From Haloferax sp. Q22 (GTDB lineage Archaea > Halobacteriota > Halobacteria > Halobacteriales > Haloferacaceae), in NCBI RefSeq assembly GCF_001482285.1, contig NZ_LOEP01000017.1, forward strand, positions 44,664-108,663: a stretch of DNA of 64,000 bases, read 5' to 3'. Below the pieces are notes generated by a model that did no database searches, was not told the DNA's origin, and saw only the letters and a list, made by a program, of their open reading frames with translations. Position numbers and translations under genes: made by a program. Below are positions 62,801 to 64,000 of the stretch, one piece after another. Positions within the stretch are counted from its first letter, which is position 1; each line of letters begins with the position of its first letter.

Positions 62801-64000
62801 GGTGAACTGCCGCGTGGTATCGGAGGAGTCGTCGGACGCCGCGAATATCTCAATCGGTGGGTCACCAACCCCGCTTCGGTACTCACTGGGCGTGTACTGC
62901 ACGTCCTGTTCGTAGTAGCCCGAACTGTTGGTTCGAGCGCTTCCGGACGCCACGAGCGGGTTCGAGATCAAGTCGTCCTCTCTCAGCTCCCATCCCGCGT
63001 ACGTGTTCGAACCCCAACCGAAGAGCGTGACATCGGTCGTGTCTCCTTCGACGACGGGCGTCTCGACCGAGTCGTCGGCGAGGTAGATCGTGCTACTCGT
63101 TCTGCCCTTGTCGACCGTCGCAGACTCGATGTCGTCGCGAAAGGCACCTCGCAACACGACCGCCCGAAGTTCGATACCGGGGTCAAGGAACGACTCGTCA
63201 CTGGCGGCGTTGTCCAGCGCGTCCGCCGGAACGCGAATGGTCGTCTCTCCCGAGTCCGACGTGACGGTCTTCGAAGCGACCTGATCGTCCGTGAGTTCAG
63301 TGCTGTCCTGCTCGATAATCCGGATGTCGTAGGAACTCTGTCCGGACAGCGAGTAGTCCACAGTAACGGACACCGGCTGGCCGCTCGCAATCGAATCGAC
63401 CGGTGCGTCGTACATCGTCGTGTTGACCGACGTGATACTCACCGAGCCGGAGAGCGCTGCCTCGACCGTCCCGTTGGTCGCTTGAGTTCGGGCCGCCGTG
63501 TCGTTCGCTTGCGGCGTCACCGTCTCGTTCGCCGGCGCTTCGGTGGCGTTCGTCTCCGGAGTTTCCGTCTCATTCGGGGATGTGTCCGACTCCGGCGTGT
63601 CCGTCTCGTTCACCGGTGCTTCGGTTGAATTCGTCTCCGGAGTTTCAGTGGTGTTCGTCTCCGGTGTGTCCGTCTCATTCACCGGTGTTTCGGTTGAGTT
63701 CGACTCCGGCGTGTCCGTCTCATTCACCGGTGTTTCAGTGGAATTCGTCTCCGGAGTTTCAGTGGAATTCGTCTCCGGAGTTTCCGTCTCGTTCACCGGA
63801 GTCGAAGAATCAGGTGTTTTGTTGTCTTCAGTCACTTCCTCCGAATCTTTCGACCCATCGGTCTGGTTTACTGGCGTCGTAGTTTGATTCGAAGTCGAAT
63901 TTGATTCGTTGGCTCTGGTGAATCGCTGGACAGCGTTGGCTTCGACCGTTAGAACTAGGGAGTTGAAGCGGGAAACCGTCGATGATTCATGTCTAAGATC
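59873..64000 (-). CDS. Large PKD-array protein with cohesin-like domain and dockerin, 5' end outside the window
   Basis: The frame is open without a stop from the reverse-strand window edge to 59873, giving 1,375 visible residues. An internal GTG at 63835 gives an apparent start, but no signal peptide follows it, so the true start is off the right edge. The visible N-terminal part is a low-complexity Thr/Pro/Glu/Asn stretch with repeated NETDTPE and NSTETPE units. Ig/PKD-like domains follow, then five to six PKD repeats of about 95 residues, a cohesin-like domain and a dockerin pair (DVNGDGEFNVIDVSALF, DFNGDGAFNVIDVSALF). Presumably surface-attached. Confidence 0.85.
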   Translation of the reverse strand, partial: DLRHESSTVSRFNSLVLTVEANAVQRFTRANESNSTSNQTTTPVNQTDGSKDSEEVTEDNKTPDSSTPVNETETPETNSTETPETNSTETPVNETDTPESNSTETPVNETDTPETNTTETPETNSTEAPVNETDTPESDTSPNETETPETNATEAPANETVTPQANDTAARTQATNGTVEAALSGSVSITSVNTTMYDAPVDSIASGQPVSVTVDYSLSGQSSYDIRIIEQDSTELTDDQVASKTVTSDSGETTIRVPADALDNAASDESFLDPGIELRAVVLRGAFRDDIESATVDKGRTSSTIYLADDSVETPVVEGDTTDVTLFGWGSNTYAGWELREDDLISNPLVASGSARTNSSGYYEQDVQYTPSEYRSGVGDPPIEIFAASDDSSDTTRQFTVGVTESDDPPVIDDISFDPSVPNPHDRNGNNGETVTITASASDDNRISSYEWDVDGDGQYEYTGESIDIVYHDGGDYDVTLRVTDSSGQSVMETETLHVNRRPYPDINGPGSVVSAPAGGSATVTLDIYDSTDPDGSIDYSGTTWIVAGIDGTDFGTETYTDRGGELQVDLPAGDYRVEAYVEDDNGFRALTNRVGESVEFEVNARPSVQASGPNEVNEGRSFTLRASGSDDNGDSLSYSWTQTGGPGTAEGSGSSVTFEAPEIDSSSRQLTFEVTADDGRATASDTVTVTVQNTNEQPTADLAATPTEIDEGQSVTLDASGSSDPDGTSLSYAWEVVSAPTSGAPTPSGSSGDVTLTTPGEYTYEVTVTDRGGKSDTATVTVTVADVNPAPTASLTASSSTLDEGQSVTLDASDSSDPEGEQLTYDWEVVSAPAGDAPTPSGASGDVTLTTPGEYTYEVTVTDRGGDGKSDTATVTVTVADVNPAPTASLTASPSTIDEGQSVTLDASDSSDPEGEALTYRWRVLSAPVADPPIPSGSGGDVTLTTPGEYTYELTVVDRGGDGKSDASTVTVIVGDVNERPTAEVAASPSTLDEGQSVTLDASDSSDPEGTRLTYDWRVQSAPVDNAPTPSGAGGDVTLTTPGEYTYEVTVTDRSGDGKSDTATVTVNVGDVNRAPTASVTASPDEVRAGSGVTLDATDSSDPEGEQLAYDWEVVSAPTSDAPAPSGASGSVTLTTPGEYTYEVTVTDRGGDGKSDTATVTVSVSNETGTTVNLRSDSVATTGQRTNVSVVVQRATDGVRSYDVTLHVSNASVATVEDVSFAGDPQFSNANVSDGDASVRVTAGAANTADNGSVVIANVTLLADAAGTTDVRATVQALGDENNDAYVVTAVNNTTITVESGPPAIGSDRNPPTDPDGDGVYEDVNGDGEFNVIDVSALFDNRNDAAVQEHGRFFDFNGDGAFNVIDVSALFDQL
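60500..61925 (-). repeat. Tandem PKD-coding repeat, about 285-bp period
   Basis: Five consecutive units of 285 bp, one shortened to 279 bp by loss of two codons in the DRGGDGKSD segment (about 61,675), encode near-identical PKD domains. Each has the phrase LDEGQSVTLDASDSSDPEG and ends LTTPGEYTYEVTVTDR. The periodicity is visible as equal-length open frames on the opposite strand. Confidence 0.8.
63500..63800 (-). repeat. Low-complexity Thr-Pro-Glu-Asn repeat
   Basis: A run of 15- to 30-bp units encodes NETDTPE-, TPETNST- and TPESNST-type peptides, rich in NxS/T sequons. It is a likely O- or N-glycosylated stalk. Confidence 0.7.

Noticed and set aside
1..64000. CRISPR arrays, tRNA or rRNA genes
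   Set aside because: No regularly spaced short repeats outside the coding PKD repeats, and no cloverleaf or rRNA-like sequence was noticed on either strand. This was a reading by eye, so a short tRNA could have been missed.

Overview
The window is about 65% GC and its proteins are strongly acidic. It has Tat-type (twin-arginine) lipoproteins, halocyanins, an archaeal Orc1/Cdc6-like ATPase, TrmB-, IclR- and Bat-type (HTH-10) regulators, and many genes whose promoters fit leaderless transcripts. This is a haloarchaeon, most likely a Haloferax or a near relative; that is inference from gene content, since no marker gene was compared.

Layout. (1) 1-5,060: a truncated solute-binding lipoprotein, two M20-type metallo-amidohydrolases and an IclR regulator, which looks like an uptake and hydrolysis locus for N-acyl or N-carbamoyl amino compounds. 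(2) 5,307-16,008: a sugar locus with a TrmB-family regulator, a GH3 beta-glucosidase and a complete five-gene Opp/Dpp-type ABC importer in one operon. (3) 16,153-20,309: mixed genes, including fructose-1,6-bisphosphatase, a GIDE-like membrane protein and an Orc1/Cdc6-like ATPase. (4) 20,357-22,988: glycerol kinase with a downstream membrane protein, probably a glycerol entry protein.

(5) 23,300-41,230: a denitrification island. It holds nirK, a quinol-type norB, one- and two-domain halocyanins, a second NirK-like multicopper oxidase, two DUF2249 proteins, an NnrS/NorB-like membrane protein, a radical SAM/SPASM enzyme, a small protein ending in a Cys-Gly-Cys-Gly-Gly motif, and two HTH regulators. 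A 12-bp palindrome, CGAAC-N2-GTTCG, lies upstream of at least eleven or twelve of these genes, usually centred about 45-51 bp before the start codon and about 72-86 bp before the three large oxidoreductases. It defines a compact regulon that also takes in a cupin and a gene of unknown function. A 674-bp non-autonomous insertion with IS6-like ends and a lipoprotein cargo gene sits inside this island.

(6) 41,380-53,156: a GH97 glycosidase with extra binding domains, a half-size DMT transporter, thiC, a cation/Ca2+ exchanger, a tandem UspA, malic enzyme fused to a phosphotransacetylase-like domain, and two tandem small paralogues. (7) 53,506-64,000: three large secreted proteins that each carry cohesin-like modules and a C-terminal dockerin pair in one chain, with PKD arrays. 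The last runs off the right edge of the window.

No tRNA, rRNA, CRISPR array or intact transposase gene was recognised.
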